Position numbers and translations under genes: made by a program
The notes under the pieces: model-generated
Database searches by the model: none
What the model was told of the DNA's origin: nothing
The model's input: the letters and a program-made list of their open reading frames with translations, nothing else
Part shown: positions 8,038 to 17,883 of the stretch, piece by piece
Numbering within the stretch: the first letter of the stretch is position 1
Layout: the number at the start of each line of letters is the position of its first letter
Assembly: GCA_026392115.1 (NCBI GenBank)
Contig: JAPLCQ010000140.1
Location: 1-64,000, forward strand
Origin: Armatimonadota bacterium
GTDB taxonomy: Bacteria > Armatimonadota > Chthonomonadetes > Chthonomonadales > CAJBBX01
DNA length: 64,000 bases
Direction: 5' to 3'

Positions 8038-9403
8038 GTGGAGCTTCCTGCAGCAAATCGCCGTGACGGCCCGTGAACTCCGAGCCGCCGATGTCCCCCA
8101 GGGGCTGATGGCGCGCAACCGCACGGAGGTCGTCAAGCCCGCCGAGCCCATGCGGAGGCGCGCGCCGATACGGCCGATCCTGGCCGTCTGCGGCCTGGGA
8201 CTGGCCTTCTCGGCGGGCACGGCGCTCTGGCCCGAGGCGGCGCGCTGGGCCGACCACAACGCCCTGCCGAAGGTGAGCCAGGCCGACCAGGCAGCCTACC
8301 GACGCCTCTTGGCCGAGCCCATGCCGAAGCCTAACCGGTGGGACGCCTACCGCGCCGCCGACGACGCCGCTGTAACCGCCGAGACGCCCGGCGGACCGGT
8401 CGACGAGACGGATGCCCGACTGCGCCGCGCCGCGGATGCAGCCGTGAAGGCCAACGGCGAGGCCTACCGTTTGCTGGCATCGGCGCGGGGAATGGACTGC
8501 CGCATCGCGCTCCGAGACCTGGCACTCCATGGCAGAAGGGGGCATACCGGGATGGAGCGGCTGGGCTACGCGCTGGCAGCAAGGGCTACTGCCCAGCGGC
8601 TGAAGGGCGACACGGCCGCGAGCGCCGCGACGGCGCTGCTGATGGTGCGCCTGGGCTATGATGTGGCCGGCGCGGGCGATAGCGTCACGCTGAGCCACGG
8701 CGTAGGTCTGGCCTCGGCCGGCCTCCGGGCCATGGCGGCCGTGCTGCCGAAGTTCAGCGCAGATGAGAGCCGCGACGTTGCCGGGCAACTGGAAGCGAGG
8801 CTTAGGCAGGGCGTCGACCTCGACCGTGTCCTGCTTACCACGGTCTACGTCGAAACCGACATGGTCGGCGAGTTCAGGGTCTTCATTGAAGGCGAGGGCC
8901 TGCCGGCAAACCAGTGGCTCATGAACTCTGATCGGAACAAGGCGCTCTTGGCCGACTATGTGGCCCGCCTCAGAGCAGAGATGCGCAAGCCCTACCAGCA
9001 ACGGAACTGGAAGATCAGCCTCGGACCCGCGGACTGGCTGATCGACCAGCCGAGCGTTCCCGTCGCCCTGCGCCAGGCCTACAGACTGGAGGCCCAGGCC
9101 CGTTGCATGGCCGCGGCGTTGCGCGTCCACGCTTTCACAGAGGAGCAAGGCAAGGCGCCGCGCAGCCTGAAGCAGGCAGGAGTGACAGCCAAGCTCGGCG
9201 CCGACCCATTCACGGGCGACCCGCTGCGTTACGTGGTGGACAAAGGCGCGGTTCTGCTGTACAGTGTCGGTGAGGACGGTCGCGACAACCGCGGCTCGCA
9301 AACCGACGACGTGGGCCTCTGCCCGCTCGAGACGCAAGCCGAGACCGCGATGCTCGGCCCAAATCCCGCGGATGTGCCCTACATGCGCCCCAAGACCCGA
9401 TAG
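7886..9403 (+). CDS. Zinc-finger anti-sigma factor with large extracytoplasmic domain
   Basis: 505 residues. The N-terminus has a zf-HC2-like anti-sigma motif H-x3-C-x2-C (MHIAKCAACSAEW, about 40-52). A single membrane segment follows near 95-112 (ILAVCGLGLAFSAGTALW), then about 390 residues predicted outside. The far C-terminus (DPFTGDPLRYVVDKGAVLLYSVGEDGRDN) is a motif I know from secreted or pseudopilin-like proteins of planctomycete-type bacteria. The ATG has GGGAGGTG just upstream, inside the sigma gene, giving an unusually long 152-base overlap. Function inferred: holds the ECF sigma at the membrane until an external signal arrives. Confidence 0.8.
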   Translation: MIPDMSRKTCNKISREELIALQTGELSKPRAWAQRARLQMHIAKCAACSAEWSFLQQIAVTARELRAADVPQGLMARNRTEVVKPAEPMRRRAPIRPILAVCGLGLAFSAGTALWPEAARWADHNALPKVSQADQAAYRRLLAEPMPKPNRWDAYRAADDAAVTAETPGGPVDETDARLRRAADAAVKANGEAYRLLASARGMDCRIALRDLALHGRRGHTGMERLGYALAARATAQRLKGDTAASAATALLMVRLGYDVAGAGDSVTLSHGVGLASAGLRAMAAVLPKFSADESRDVAGQLEARLRQGVDLDRVLLTTVYVETDMVGEFRVFIEGEGLPANQWLMNSDRNKALLADYVARLRAEMRKPYQQRNWKISLGPADWLIDQPSVPVALRQAYRLEAQARCMAAALRVHAFTEEQGKAPRSLKQAGVTAKLGADPFTGDPLRYVVDKGAVLLYSVGEDGRDNRGSQTDDVGLCPLETQAETAMLGPNPADVPYMRPKTR

Positions 9404-9425
9404 GAAGCCACACGACGAATGCGCC

Positions 9426-10580
9426 ATGCATGAGTTTGAACGCCTGATCTTCGAGTTGCGGCGGTCCCGCGCCATGCCGGACCGCTGGCTCGACACCGTC
9501 GAGACCCACGGGGGCGCGTTGGTCCGCTGGTTCCGGCGGATGCAGCGCCGCGACCCGTTGCGCGACGCGGTCAAGCGGCTTCCGCGCTGGTCGGCCGTGC
9601 GCCGCGCCGTGGAGGCCCGCGCCGAGACCGGCGACGATGTCTGCGCCCAGGCCATGGTGGACAGCCTTCTCGCCGACCGCGTGTCGGCCTGGCGCGAGCG
9701 GGCCGCGGCGGCGCGGGTGGCCGGAGCGCTGGCCACGAGCCCGAAGTGCCGCGCCGTCGTGGACGAGTTGCTCTGTCAGGTCGCGCGCGGCGAGAGCACG
9801 TTCGACCGGAAGCCGATCCGGCGGGCCGCCGCGATCTCCGTGGGATGGGGCGCGTTCATCCTCGTGGCCGGCGCCGCCGCTGGGCTGGCGACCTTCAGGG
9901 CGATCCTCTGGACCGACGCGGCCGACCTGGTTCACGCGCTCTGGGCGCTGGCCCTCCCGGTCTGGGCCGCCCTGGCGCTGGTCTTCTACCCCATGGACTA
10001 CTGGGGCAAGCTGAACGAGGCGAACGGTCGAATGGCGAAACTGCGCGCCGCGGCGGCCGAGGGCTTGGCCATCCACCCGGACCCGCGCAACCTCCCGGCC
10101 CTGGCGTCGGCGGCGGCAACCGACAAGCCGGACGTAAGGAAAGCCGCACTGGCCGCGCTCGACGCCGTCGCGCCTCTGGTGACCGAGGCCCACTATGGTG
10201 AGTACTCGCCGGACGTGGTGCGCGACCTCTGCCGCGTCCTGGGCCGAGGCCCCGAGGCCCGAGACCTGGCCCTCATCGCGGCGTTGGCGCGGGCGGGCAC
10301 GGGACGCGCGGTGGACGCCATGGACCGCCAGGCGCGGTTCGGCAAGACGCCGGCCATCCGCCAGGCGGCGCTGGCTGCCCTGCCGATCCTCCTGGGCCGC
10401 CGGGAGAAGGAGCGGCTATCCGAGCAGCTCGTGCGGCCCGCCGTGGCGCCCTTCGGCCCGGCCGATGTGCTGGTCCGGCCGGCCCCGGCGGGCGCTTCGG
10501 CCGACACGTCGACGCTGGTCCGGCCCGTCATGCCCGAAGAGGCGGCCGCCGTGCAGCAGACCGTCGGCGGAGGCGGCTGA
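9426..10580 (+). CDS. Membrane protein with HEAT-like repeats and LxRPA tail
   Basis: 384 residues from the ATG at 9426; an in-frame start at 9264 would lie inside the anti-sigma gene. Two membrane segments around residues 138-165 (AISVGWGAFILVAGAAAGLATF) and 168-193 (LVHALWALALPVWAALALVFY) are followed by helical HEAT-like repeats (PALASAAATDKPDVRKAALAAL, LALIAALARAGTGRAVDAM). The last ~45 residues hold three LVRP elements, including LVRPAPAGASADTSTLVRP. The same tail ends the protein encoded at 20197-19304. It closes the sigma/anti-sigma operon (22 bases after it), so it may take part in signal transmission. No known function. Confidence 0.7.
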   Translation: MHEFERLIFELRRSRAMPDRWLDTVETHGGALVRWFRRMQRRDPLRDAVKRLPRWSAVRRAVEARAETGDDVCAQAMVDSLLADRVSAWRERAAAARVAGALATSPKCRAVVDELLCQVARGESTFDRKPIRRAAAISVGWGAFILVAGAAAGLATFRAILWTDAADLVHALWALALPVWAALALVFYPMDYWGKLNEANGRMAKLRAAAAEGLAIHPDPRNLPALASAAATDKPDVRKAALAALDAVAPLVTEAHYGEYSPDVVRDLCRVLGRGPEARDLALIAALARAGTGRAVDAMDRQARFGKTPAIRQAALAALPILLGRREKERLSEQLVRPAVAPFGPADVLVRPAPAGASADTSTLVRPVMPEEAAAVQQTVGGGG

Positions 10581-10592
10581 ACAGACGGGGCA

Positions 10593-10625
10593 GCGGCCCC
10601 GGGCGCTGAGAACCCCCGGGGCCGC
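10593..10625. terminator. Bidirectional terminator hairpin
   Basis: GCGGCCCCGGG (10593-10603) and CCCGGGGCCGC (10615-10625) make a perfect 11-bp stem with an 11-base loop, between the convergent HEAT-like gene and rubrerythrin. Confidence 0.65.
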
Positions 10626-10632
10626 GAACCGA

Positions 10633-11127
10633 CTACATGGCGACGAACCGCTCGCCCTTGGCCCCGCAGACCGGGCAGGCCTCGGGCGCCTTGCCCAGCT
10701 CGATGTAACCGCAGACCGGGCAGAGGTAGAAGTCGGCGGCCAGGTCCTTGCCTTCGGCCACGGCCTCCAGCGCCTGCTGGTAGAGCTTGGCGTGGACCGC
10801 CTCGGCTTCCAGCGCCAGCCCGAACATCCGCTTGGCCTTGTGTCCGTCGGCGGTGGCCCGCTCCAGCATGGGCGGGTACATGGTCGTGAACTCGAAGGTC
10901 TCGCCTGCCACGGCCGCCTTCAGGTTGTCGGCGGTGCTCCCCACGCCGTCCATGGCGGCGAAGTGGGCCAGCGCGTGGATCGTCTCCGCCTCGGCGGCGG
11001 CTCGGAACAGGCGCGCCACGTTGGCGAACCCCTCCTGCTCGGCCTTCTTGGCGAACGCCAGGTACTTGCGGTTGGCCTGGCTCTCGCCGGCAAACGCTTC
11101 CTTCAGGTCGCTGATCGTATCGGGCAT
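10633..11127 (-). CDS. rbr: Rubrerythrin
   Basis: 164 residues. The start MPDTISDLKEAFAGESQANRKYL is the standard rubrerythrin N-terminus; the open frame continues upstream but without similarity. The ferritin-like diiron domain (1-125) includes EAFAGESQANRKY, AEAETIHALAHF and ALEAEAVHAKLY. The C-terminal rubredoxin-like domain has two CxxC pairs (CPVCGYIELGKAPEACPVCG). Rubrerythrin reduces hydrogen peroxide in anaerobes and microaerophiles, taking electrons through the rubredoxin site. It is divergent from an exported glutathione peroxidase fusion, forming a peroxide-defence locus. Confidence 0.95.
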   Translation of the reverse strand: MPDTISDLKEAFAGESQANRKYLAFAKKAEQEGFANVARLFRAAAEAETIHALAHFAAMDGVGSTADNLKAAVAGETFEFTTMYPPMLERATADGHKAKRMFGLALEAEAVHAKLYQQALEAVAEGKDLAADFYLCPVCGYIELGKAPEACPVCGAKGERFVAM

Positions 11128-11298
11128 GATGGTCCTCCAGTGAAATCGGTAGTGGGTTGGCGGAGTAGGGCCGCCTGCCTCTTGTTCGTCACGGGTCGGC
11201 CTGGTTCCTGCCAACGGGTGAGACCCGGCAGACCGGCGCGTATAGGGCACTGTGCGGGTGCGCCCCGGCGCCCCGATGAACGCCAAACGGAGACCCAC

Positions 11299-12078
11299 AT
11301 GAACCCTATGGTCCGACCCTTGGTCGTTGCCGCGCTTCTGGGCATCTTGCCCGCGGCCCGCAGCGATGCCCGACCCCAGTATGCCGCGCGCGAGAACGCC
11401 AGGTGCACCTACTGCCACGTCACGCCGGGCGGGCCCCGCAACTTCCGGGGCCTCTTCTACGCCGCGAGCAACCACTCCTTCGCGGCCTTCGACAACGAGT
11501 ACGAGGCCAAGCTGGCAGGCGTGAATCCCGCTGCCACGGGCGGGACCGCCGTCGCCAGGAACCAGTCCTACCCCGCGCGGACCGCGCCCGAAGCCCTGAA
11601 CTTCGTCATGAGCGATATCGAGGGCAAGCCGGTAAACCTGGCCCGGTACGCCGGCAGCGTGGCGCTGCTGGTCAACGTCGCCAGCCAGTGCGGAAATACG
11701 CCGCAGTACGCCGCCCTGCAGAAGCTCTACGAGAAGCACAAGGAGCGCGGCCTGGTGGTGCTGGGCTTCCCGTGCAACGACTTCGGCGCCCAGGAGCCGG
11801 GGACCGAGAAGGAGATCCAGGCCTTCTGCACGGAGAAGTACCACGTCACCTTCCCCATGTTCGCCAAGATCGCCGTGAAGGGCCAGAGGCAGACCCTGCT
11901 CTACAGGCGCCTGACGGACAAGGCGGCGAACCCGAAGTTCGGGGGCGAGATCGAGTGGAACTTCGCCAAGTTCCTGCTGAACCGCAAGGGTGAGGTCATC
12001 GGCCGCTTCGCCGCCAGAACCTCGCCCGACGACCCGGAGGTGGTGAAGGCCATCGAGGCCGCACTGAAGGAGAAGTAG
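11299..12078 (+). CDS. Exported glutathione peroxidase fused to a CxxCH heme-type motif
   Basis: 259 residues. Residues 1-24 are a signal peptide. Residues 31-55 contain C36-T-Y-C39-H40 followed by VTPGGPRNFRG, a c-type heme attachment motif. From about 95 a complete glutathione peroxidase domain runs to the end: peroxidatic Cys131 in NVASQCGNTPQY, GFPCNDFGAQEPG, AFCTEKYHVTFPMF with the likely resolving Cys, and IEWNFAKFL. The family reduces peroxides with thiols or thioredoxin. Heme binding outside the membrane is consistent with CxxCH plus a signal peptide but is inferred. The longer upstream open frame has no coding similarity. Divergent from rubrerythrin. Confidence 0.85.
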   Translation: MNPMVRPLVVAALLGILPAARSDARPQYAARENARCTYCHVTPGGPRNFRGLFYAASNHSFAAFDNEYEAKLAGVNPAATGGTAVARNQSYPARTAPEALNFVMSDIEGKPVNLARYAGSVALLVNVASQCGNTPQYAALQKLYEKHKERGLVVLGFPCNDFGAQEPGTEKEIQAFCTEKYHVTFPMFAKIAVKGQRQTLLYRRLTDKAANPKFGGEIEWNFAKFLLNRKGEVIGRFAARTSPDDPEVVKAIEAALKEK

Positions 12079-12133
12079 CGCAGGCGCCCAGGCGCCGCAC
12101 TCCCGGCATAGCGCGGTCGGGCTTGCGACTGGG

Positions 12134-12514
12134 CTAGCGCCCGTAGGGCGGCAAGGCGACGAGCCCGGCCACAGACCTGTAGTGCTTCGCGTTGAACGTG
12201 TACAGCACACAGCCACGATTCAGGCACTGCGCGGCAACCAGGTAGTCAGGTAGGCTTAGGCCAGACGTCAGCACATAGGTTGAGATGAGGTCGTGCGTTA
12301 GCCGTGAGTCAGCCAGTGTCACTTCCTCGGCGCGGAACTCGGCCAGGAAGCGCTTGGACCGATCAAGGTCGGCACGGTGTCGCGAGCCTGTCAGCATCTC
12401 CCACGCCACTGGCGCAGGTATACCTATGTCATCGACCAACGAGCGCAACCAGTCGGCCGCGCCGGGATAGCCGCGCTGGATGTCGATGAGAATGTCGGTA
12501 TCGATCAGAACCAC
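12134..12514 (-). CDS. vapC: PIN-domain toxin, VapC-like
   Basis: 126 residues, the usual VapC length. PIN-fold acidic residues are visible: LIDTDILIDI at the N-terminus, AWEMLTG near 38, and LPDYLVAAQCLNRGCVLYTFNAKHY near 88-112 with the conserved Asp and Asn. VapC toxins cut RNA (often tRNA or rRNA). The start overlaps the stop of the 86-residue upstream gene by one base, the normal antitoxin-toxin layout. Confidence 0.88.
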   Translation of the reverse strand: MVLIDTDILIDIQRGYPGAADWLRSLVDDIGIPAPVAWEMLTGSRHRADLDRSKRFLAEFRAEEVTLADSRLTHDLISTYVLTSGLSLPDYLVAAQCLNRGCVLYTFNAKHYRSVAGLVALPPYGR

Positions 12515-12774
12515 TAGGCGGACCGCCTCCAGGCACGGTCGCGTAGTTGGCGGGCGGCCTGGGGGCTGTCAAGCAAGTCGGTGCGGCCTGCCCACATGCC
12601 GAAGATGTCGGAGTTGAGCAGTTGCCCCCCGGTGCACTGCCGTCCCGCCACGACAGGCGTGACGACGACCTCCATGTCGGCGTCGCCCAGCGGCACCTCC
12701 GGAGGCAGCAGGACCTCCACCCTTCGTCCCTCTGTGATGTGAGCCCGCAGGCTTACGGTATGTGCCATCGCCAT
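12514..12774 (-). CDS. Antitoxin partner of the VapC-like toxin
   Basis: 86 residues (or 84 from the second Met). The N-terminal half (HTVSLRAHITEGRRVEVLLPPEVPLGDADMEVVVTP) looks like the short DNA-binding beta domain of small antitoxins, and the C-terminal half (FGMWAGRTDLLDSPQAARQLRDRAWRR) like the toxin-neutralising tail. Identification rests on size, order and the toxin next door. Short inverted repeats in front of it may be its autoregulatory operator. Confidence 0.75.
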   Translation of the reverse strand: MAMAHTVSLRAHITEGRRVEVLLPPEVPLGDADMEVVVTPVVAGRQCTGGQLLNSDIFGMWAGRTDLLDSPQAARQLRDRAWRRSA

Positions 12775-12788
12775 GGCCTGTCCCCCTC

Positions 12789-12834
12789 TGCACCATAGTG
12801 CATGACCGGCACAGCCATTGTACCGATTGCCGGT
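12789..12834 (-). promoter_or_regulatory. Candidate toxin-antitoxin promoter and operator
   Basis: On the minus strand TACAAT (12822-12817) is a good -10 for the antitoxin gene. It is enclosed by the inverted repeat ACCGGCA (12805-12811) / TGCCGGT (12828-12834). A second inverted repeat, TGCAC-CATA-GTGCA (12789-12802), lies closer to the start codon. Antitoxins commonly repress their own promoter through such repeats; that role is inferred. Confidence 0.4.
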
Positions 12835-12899
12835 GCAGACCGTGGTACCGTTGTTGGTAGCGAGCGGTGTTGGGTGAGCGGCGGGCCTGGAGGTGCGGC

Positions 12900-14015
12900 A
12901 TGGATGGACGTGAACTGGCTCTGCGGACGCTGGCGGGCGAACAGGGCTTGCCCGTGCCGGCCCACTTCTTCAACATCATGGAGCACGCCCACATCGAGCG
13001 TCTCGCCGGTGCGGAGCCCGGCGACTACCGCCGCGACCCGCACGGCGTCTACCTCCGGATGATCCGCGCCTGCCACACCTGCTCCGTGGACCAGTATCTG
13101 GCCGAGAACCCGCTCTCCATGGGCGACACGGGCTACGAGGGCGCCGCCCACGGGGCCACCACGGGCGCCGAGGCGGTGGTGGTGGACGGCATCGCCATCC
13201 ACGGCGCCGACGACGTGGCGCACCACATGGAGGCCGTCGTCTTCCCGGCCCTGCGCTCTGCCGCCGACCAGTTCGACGAGGCGCAGCGAACCGCCGACGT
13301 CATCGCCCACGACGCCGACCTGCAGCGACGACTGGGCGACGAAATCCTGAAGCTCCCCTACGGCCACGGCTCCTTCCCCTGTATGGCCTACGGGACCTAC
13401 GGCTACGGGCCCTACCTGGAGGCCTGGGCGCTCTACCCCGAGGTCATGGAGCGCCACTTCGCGCTGCAGGCCGACGTGGCAGTGCGCAACAACCGGGCCG
13501 TGGCCGAGGCGTTCAGGCGGGCCGGATCGCCGCTCGTAACCCGGTTGGACCACGACATGGCCGACGCCCGCGGGCCGTTGGTGAGCCCGGCCTCGCTGGA
13601 GCGGCTCTGGTACCCCCACTTCGCGCGTAGCATCGAGCCCCTGCTGGCGGCCGGTGTTCGCTGCGTCTGGCACTGCGACGGCAACGTCATGCCCATGGTG
13701 GACCCGCTCATCGCATGCGGCATCTCGGGCTTCCAGGGCTTCCAGTACGAGTGCGGGGTGGACTACTCGGCCCTCTGCCGCCGAACCGACCGACTGGGCC
13801 GCAGTCTGCTCATCTGGGCGGGCGTCTCCGTGACCACCACGCTCCCGTTCGGCACTCCCGGCCAGGTGCGCGACGAGATGCGCTTCCTGGTCGACCACGG
13901 CCCACGCACGGGCCTTTTCCTGGCGCACAGCAGCTCCCTCGCGCCGGGCGCGCCCTGGGAGAACGTGGCCGCCTACGTGGAGGGCCTCCGCCACTACCGG
14001 GAGGCGGCGCGGTAG
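12900..14015 (+). CDS. URO-D-fold protein (corrinoid methyltransferase-like)
   Basis: 371 residues from the ATG at 12900, which has GGAGGTG six bases before it. The protein matches the uroporphyrinogen decarboxylase superfamily used by cobamide-dependent methyltransferases: opening ELALRTLAGEQGLPVPAHFF, a barrel with PLLAAGVRCVWHCDGNVMPMVDPLI, and an ending GPRTGLFLAHSSSLAPGAPWENVAAYVEGLRHYR. The usual metal motif H-x-C is replaced here by HCD. Such genes are abundant in Armatimonadota-like genomes with no established substrate. It stands alone, facing away from the toxin-antitoxin pair. Confidence 0.8.
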   Translation: MDGRELALRTLAGEQGLPVPAHFFNIMEHAHIERLAGAEPGDYRRDPHGVYLRMIRACHTCSVDQYLAENPLSMGDTGYEGAAHGATTGAEAVVVDGIAIHGADDVAHHMEAVVFPALRSAADQFDEAQRTADVIAHDADLQRRLGDEILKLPYGHGSFPCMAYGTYGYGPYLEAWALYPEVMERHFALQADVAVRNNRAVAEAFRRAGSPLVTRLDHDMADARGPLVSPASLERLWYPHFARSIEPLLAAGVRCVWHCDGNVMPMVDPLIACGISGFQGFQYECGVDYSALCRRTDRLGRSLLIWAGVSVTTTLPFGTPGQVRDEMRFLVDHGPRTGLFLAHSSSLAPGAPWENVAAYVEGLRHYREAAR

Positions 14016-14116
14016 GTCGAGCCCGTTGTCGCCCTCCCTGTTGCCCCGCCGCCGCCTTCCGTGCCACTCTATTGCGGGCCGCCCGACGGCGGGCAGGCAA
14101 CTGGAGGACTGACACC

Positions 14117-16766
14117 ATGCTTCATCGAGTGGCGCTGTGCGCCGCGCTCTGCCTGGCCGCCGGGATCGCCGCCGCCGGGCCTGTCACGGTCTACGTGGCC
14201 CCGGATGGGAAAGACAGCTGGAGCGGCCATCTGGCTCGACCCAACAGGGCTCGGACCGATGGCCCCGCGGCGTCGCTTCTGGGCGCCCGCAACGCCCTGA
14301 GGAAGCTCCGGACCGACAGCGGCGCGGCCGCCCGCGTGGTCATTGCCGGTGGGCGCTACCAGGTTCGCGAGCCGATCATCCTTGAGCCTCGCGACGGCGG
14401 GACCGACGACGCCCGCGTGGTCTATGCTGCGGCGCCCGGCTCGAAGCCGGTCTTCGACGGCGGTTTCCGCATCGGCGGCTGGAAGCCCGCGCCGGGCGGC
14501 CTCTGGCAGGCCCCCGTGCCGGGCGGCGCGCGCTTCGAGCAGCTCTATGTGAACGGCGTCCGCGCCACCCGCGCCCGCACGCCCAACGCCTTCTACCACT
14601 ACATGGCCGGCAAGCTGGAGTACGGCATCGACCCCGTGACCGGCACGGAGGCCCAGCTCGGCGGCCGCGCCTTCATCGCCCGCCCCGAGGACCTGAAGCC
14701 GCTGCTCAGCGTGCCCAAGGATGACCTCGCCAACGTCGTCGTTATGGCCTACCACTCGTGGGAGACCTCGCGGCATCGTATCGCGGCCGTAGACGGAGCG
14801 ACGCCACCTCGAGAACTTCCGCGCTGCCCTCGATGAGCCCGGCGAGTGGTTCCTCGACCGCGACGGCACGCTCCTCTACAAGCCGCTGCCGGGCCAGAAC
14901 ATGCGTAAGGCCGAGGTCTACGCGCCGGTAGCTTCCGACTTCGTGCGGTTCGAAGGGACGGACGCGAAGAAGGTAGAGGGCATCACGCTGGAGGGCCTCT
15001 CCTTCCGGCATGCGGCGTACAACCTCCCCGCCGAGGGTCACGGCGACGGCCAGGCGGCGGTGACCATTCCCGCGGTCATCATGGCAGACCATGCGCGCGG
15101 ACTGCTGGTCCAGAACTGCGACGTGCGGCACATCGGCATCTACGGCGCCTGGTTCCGCAAGGGCTGCTCAGGCTGCGAGGTCCGCAAGTGCCGCTTCGAG
15201 GACATGGGCGCGGGCGGCATGAAGATCGGCGAGGGATGGGGCGGCGAGAACCCAACGCCTGAGCAAATGACGCACCACATCACGGTCACCAACTCCATCA
15301 TCCATCAGGGCGGCCGCATCTTCCCCGGCTGCATCGGCCTCTGGATCGGCGCCAGCGGCGACAACACGGTCACCCACAACGACATCAGCGACCTCTACTA
15401 CACCGGTATCTCCGTGGGTTGGCAGTGGGGCTACGGTCCGAGCCCGGCCAAGCGGAACACCATCGACTTCAACCACATCCACCACCTGGGCCAGGGCGTC
15501 CTCAGCGACATGGGCGGCGTCTACACGCTGGGCCCCTCCGAGGGCACCACGGTCAGCAACAACCGCATCCACGACGTCTACTCCTACGACCTCTACGGGC
15601 GCGGCGGCTGGGGGCTCTACAACGACGAGGGCTCCACGGGCATCGTGCTGGAGAACAACCTGGTCAGCAACGTGAAGACCGGTCTCTACCACCAGCACTA
15701 CGGTAAAGAGAACGTGCTGCGGAACAACATCATGGCCTACAGCATGGACGGCCAGCTCCAGCGCTCGCGCATCGAGCAGCACCTCTCGTTCACCTTCAGC
15801 CACAACATCGTGCTCTACAAGCAGAGCGACCTGCTTTCGGCCAACTGGCGCGATGCCAACGTGGCGCTGGACAGCAATCTCTACTGGAACGAGGCGGGCC
15901 CCGTTCGCTTCTACGACATGACACTGGAGCAGTGGCAGGCCACGGGCAAGGACCAGGGCTCCCGCGTGGCCGACCCGCTCTTCGTGAACCCGCATGCCGG
16001 CGACTTCCGCCTGAAGCCTGGCTCGCCGGCGCTGCAGATGGGCTTCAAGCCGTTCGACTACAACCTCGCCGGCCTCACCGGCGACAAGGCCTGGCGCGCC
16101 GTGCCGGCGACCTTCGCCTACGCACCGGTCCAGTTCGCTCCCCCGGCCCCGGCATCGCCGCCGATCGCGTTCAAGATGGACTTTGAGCAGGTCCCGGTCG
16201 GTGCGCCCTGTCCCGGTGGGCAGAACAACACCGAGGGCAAGGGCGACACCATCGCCGTTGTCGAGGGTCTCGGACCGTCGGGCAGACGGTGCCTCCAGAT
16301 CACCGACGCGCCGGGCCTGCAGGCCGGCTTCAACCCGCACCTCGTCTTCACACCGAACCACCGCGACGGCGTCACCACCTTCTCGTTCGCCATCCGCACC
16401 GAGGCCGCCACGGATATGTACGCCGAGTGGCGCGATTGGTCCGACCCGGCCGGCTACAAGACGGGCCCCATGGTCTGGGTCAAGGGCGGGTCGCTCTCCT
16501 CCAACGGCAGCGAACTGATGCAGATTCCAACCGGGCAGTGGGTCAAGGTCGACATGCGCTGCACCGTGGGCGCGGCGTCCACCGGCAAGTGGGACCTGAC
16601 GATCACGCTGCCGGACGGTGCCAGGCGCGAGTTCGCCGCGTTGCCCTGTGGCTCGGGGCCGATCCGCAACCTGACGTGGCTGGGCTTCAGCTCCATGGCC
16701 ACCGTGAAGACGGCATTCCAACTCGACGACCTGGCGCTGACCAGCACCGGGAAGGCCCGCAAGTGA
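14117..16766 (+). pseudogene. Secreted right-handed beta-helix protein, frameshifted
   Basis: The first frame (14117-14836) gives a signal peptide and the start of a DUF1565/beta-helix protein (VYVAPDGKDSWSG, LEPRDGG). A second frame, +1 relative to the first and open from about 14810 to 16766, continues with [20 protein letters not shown], many parallel beta-helix rungs ([41 protein letters not shown]) and a C-terminal concanavalin-like domain. The switch lies near 14800-14812, where a stretch of roughly 25-30 residues usual in this family between [14 protein letters not shown] and LENFRAAL is also missing. Family proteins bind or cleave polysaccharides. Either a broken gene or a sequence error. 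Confidence 0.8.
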
Positions 16767-17869
16767 TCTGGCGACGCTGGGCGGCGGCCCTGACCCTGGC
16801 CGCGTCGGCGGCCTCCGCCCTGGGCCAGCCCGGCTCGCAGTCCTGGACCATGTTCCGCGGCGCCCCAAATGGCGCGGGCGTCGCGGCTCCGTTGGCCCCG
16901 CCCCTCCGCAAGGTCTGGGCGCAGAAGCTCAACGGGCCCGTCGAGGCCACCGCCGCCATCGTGGGTGACAGCGCCTACGTTGCCACCATGCGCGGCCATG
17001 TGCTGCGCCTGCGGCTGGCCGACGGCAAGCAGGTCTGGAAGTTCACCTGCCGCGACGCCTTCAGCGCCTCGCCGCTGGTGGTCGGTCCGCGCCTCTTCAT
17101 CGGCGACGAGAGCGGCCTCTTCCGCGCGCTCGACCGCAACACGGGCAAGCTGCTCTGGAAGCTGCAGACCGACGACAAGATCGCCTCGTCGGCCACGCCC
17201 ATAGGCGACGACGTGCTGTTCGGCTCCTATGACAACCGCCTGATGCGCGTGAACCAGGCCACCGGCAAGGTGCGTTGGACCTTCCACGCAGAGGCGCAGG
17301 TCCACGCCACTCCGACCCTCTCCGAGGGACGCGTGGTGACCGCCGGATGCGACGGCCACGTGCGGGTCATCGACATCGAGACCGGCAAGCAGACCGGCGC
17401 GGCCAAGGTGGGTGGCAACTTCGCCTCGGCGCCGGCCATCGTGGGAGGCACGGCCTACGTCGGCTCGCTCGACGGCACGTACCTGGCGGTCGACCTGGCC
17501 GACGCCCGCATCCGCTGGCAGGTGAAGGAGAAGGAGAGCGGCGCGGCCTGCTTCTCGTCGCCGGCGGCGGCCCAGGGCAAGGTGATCTTCGCCTCGCGCA
17601 GCGCCCGCGTCTTCGCCATGAACCCGGCCAACGGGCAGGCGCTCTGGACCTTCCGGACGCGCACCCAGGTCAACAGCTCGCCCGTGGTGGCAGGCAACAC
17701 GGTCTACGTGGGCTCCGACGAGGGCATGCTCTACGCCGTTGACGTTGCCACGGGCCGCAAGCTATGGCAGTTCCGAGCGGGCCGCGAGATACTCTCCTCC
17801 GTAGCCATAGCGCAGGGCAGGCTCGTGTTCGGCAACTCGGACGGCTGGGTCTGGTGCCTGGGGAAGTAG
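16763..17869 (+). CDS. PQQ-type beta-propeller protein, BamB-like
   Basis: 368 residues starting at a GTG that overlaps the TGA of the preceding frame. A signal peptide ([16 protein letters not shown]) is followed by about seven propeller blades with the repeating DxxTGKxxW pattern ([68 protein letters not shown]). The blades resemble BamB and PQQ-dependent dehydrogenases, but there is no catalytic PQQ site, so a scaffold or binding role is more likely. Coupled to the beta-helix gene. Confidence 0.85.
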   Translation: MIWRRWAAALTLAASAASALGQPGSQSWTMFRGAPNGAGVAAPLAPPLRKVWAQKLNGPVEATAAIVGDSAYVATMRGHVLRLRLADGKQVWKFTCRDAFSASPLVVGPRLFIGDESGLFRALDRNTGKLLWKLQTDDKIASSATPIGDDVLFGSYDNRLMRVNQATGKVRWTFHAEAQVHATPTLSEGRVVTAGCDGHVRVIDIETGKQTGAAKVGGNFASAPAIVGGTAYVGSLDGTYLAVDLADARIRWQVKEKESGAACFSSPAAAQGKVIFASRSARVFAMNPANGQALWTFRTRTQVNSSPVVAGNTVYVGSDEGMLYAVDVATGRKLWQFRAGREILSSVAIAQGRLVFGNSDGWVWCLGK

Positions 17870-17883
17870 GCCAGGCGGGCCCT

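Noticed and set aside
7772-9736. 654-codon open frame antisense to the sigma operon
   Set aside because: Same shadow effect; the sense strand holds recognisable sigma and anti-sigma domains.
10195-11298. N-terminal extension of the GPx fusion reading across rubrerythrin
   Set aside because: The extension runs antisense to a clear rubrerythrin; the ATG at 11299 begins a signal peptide.
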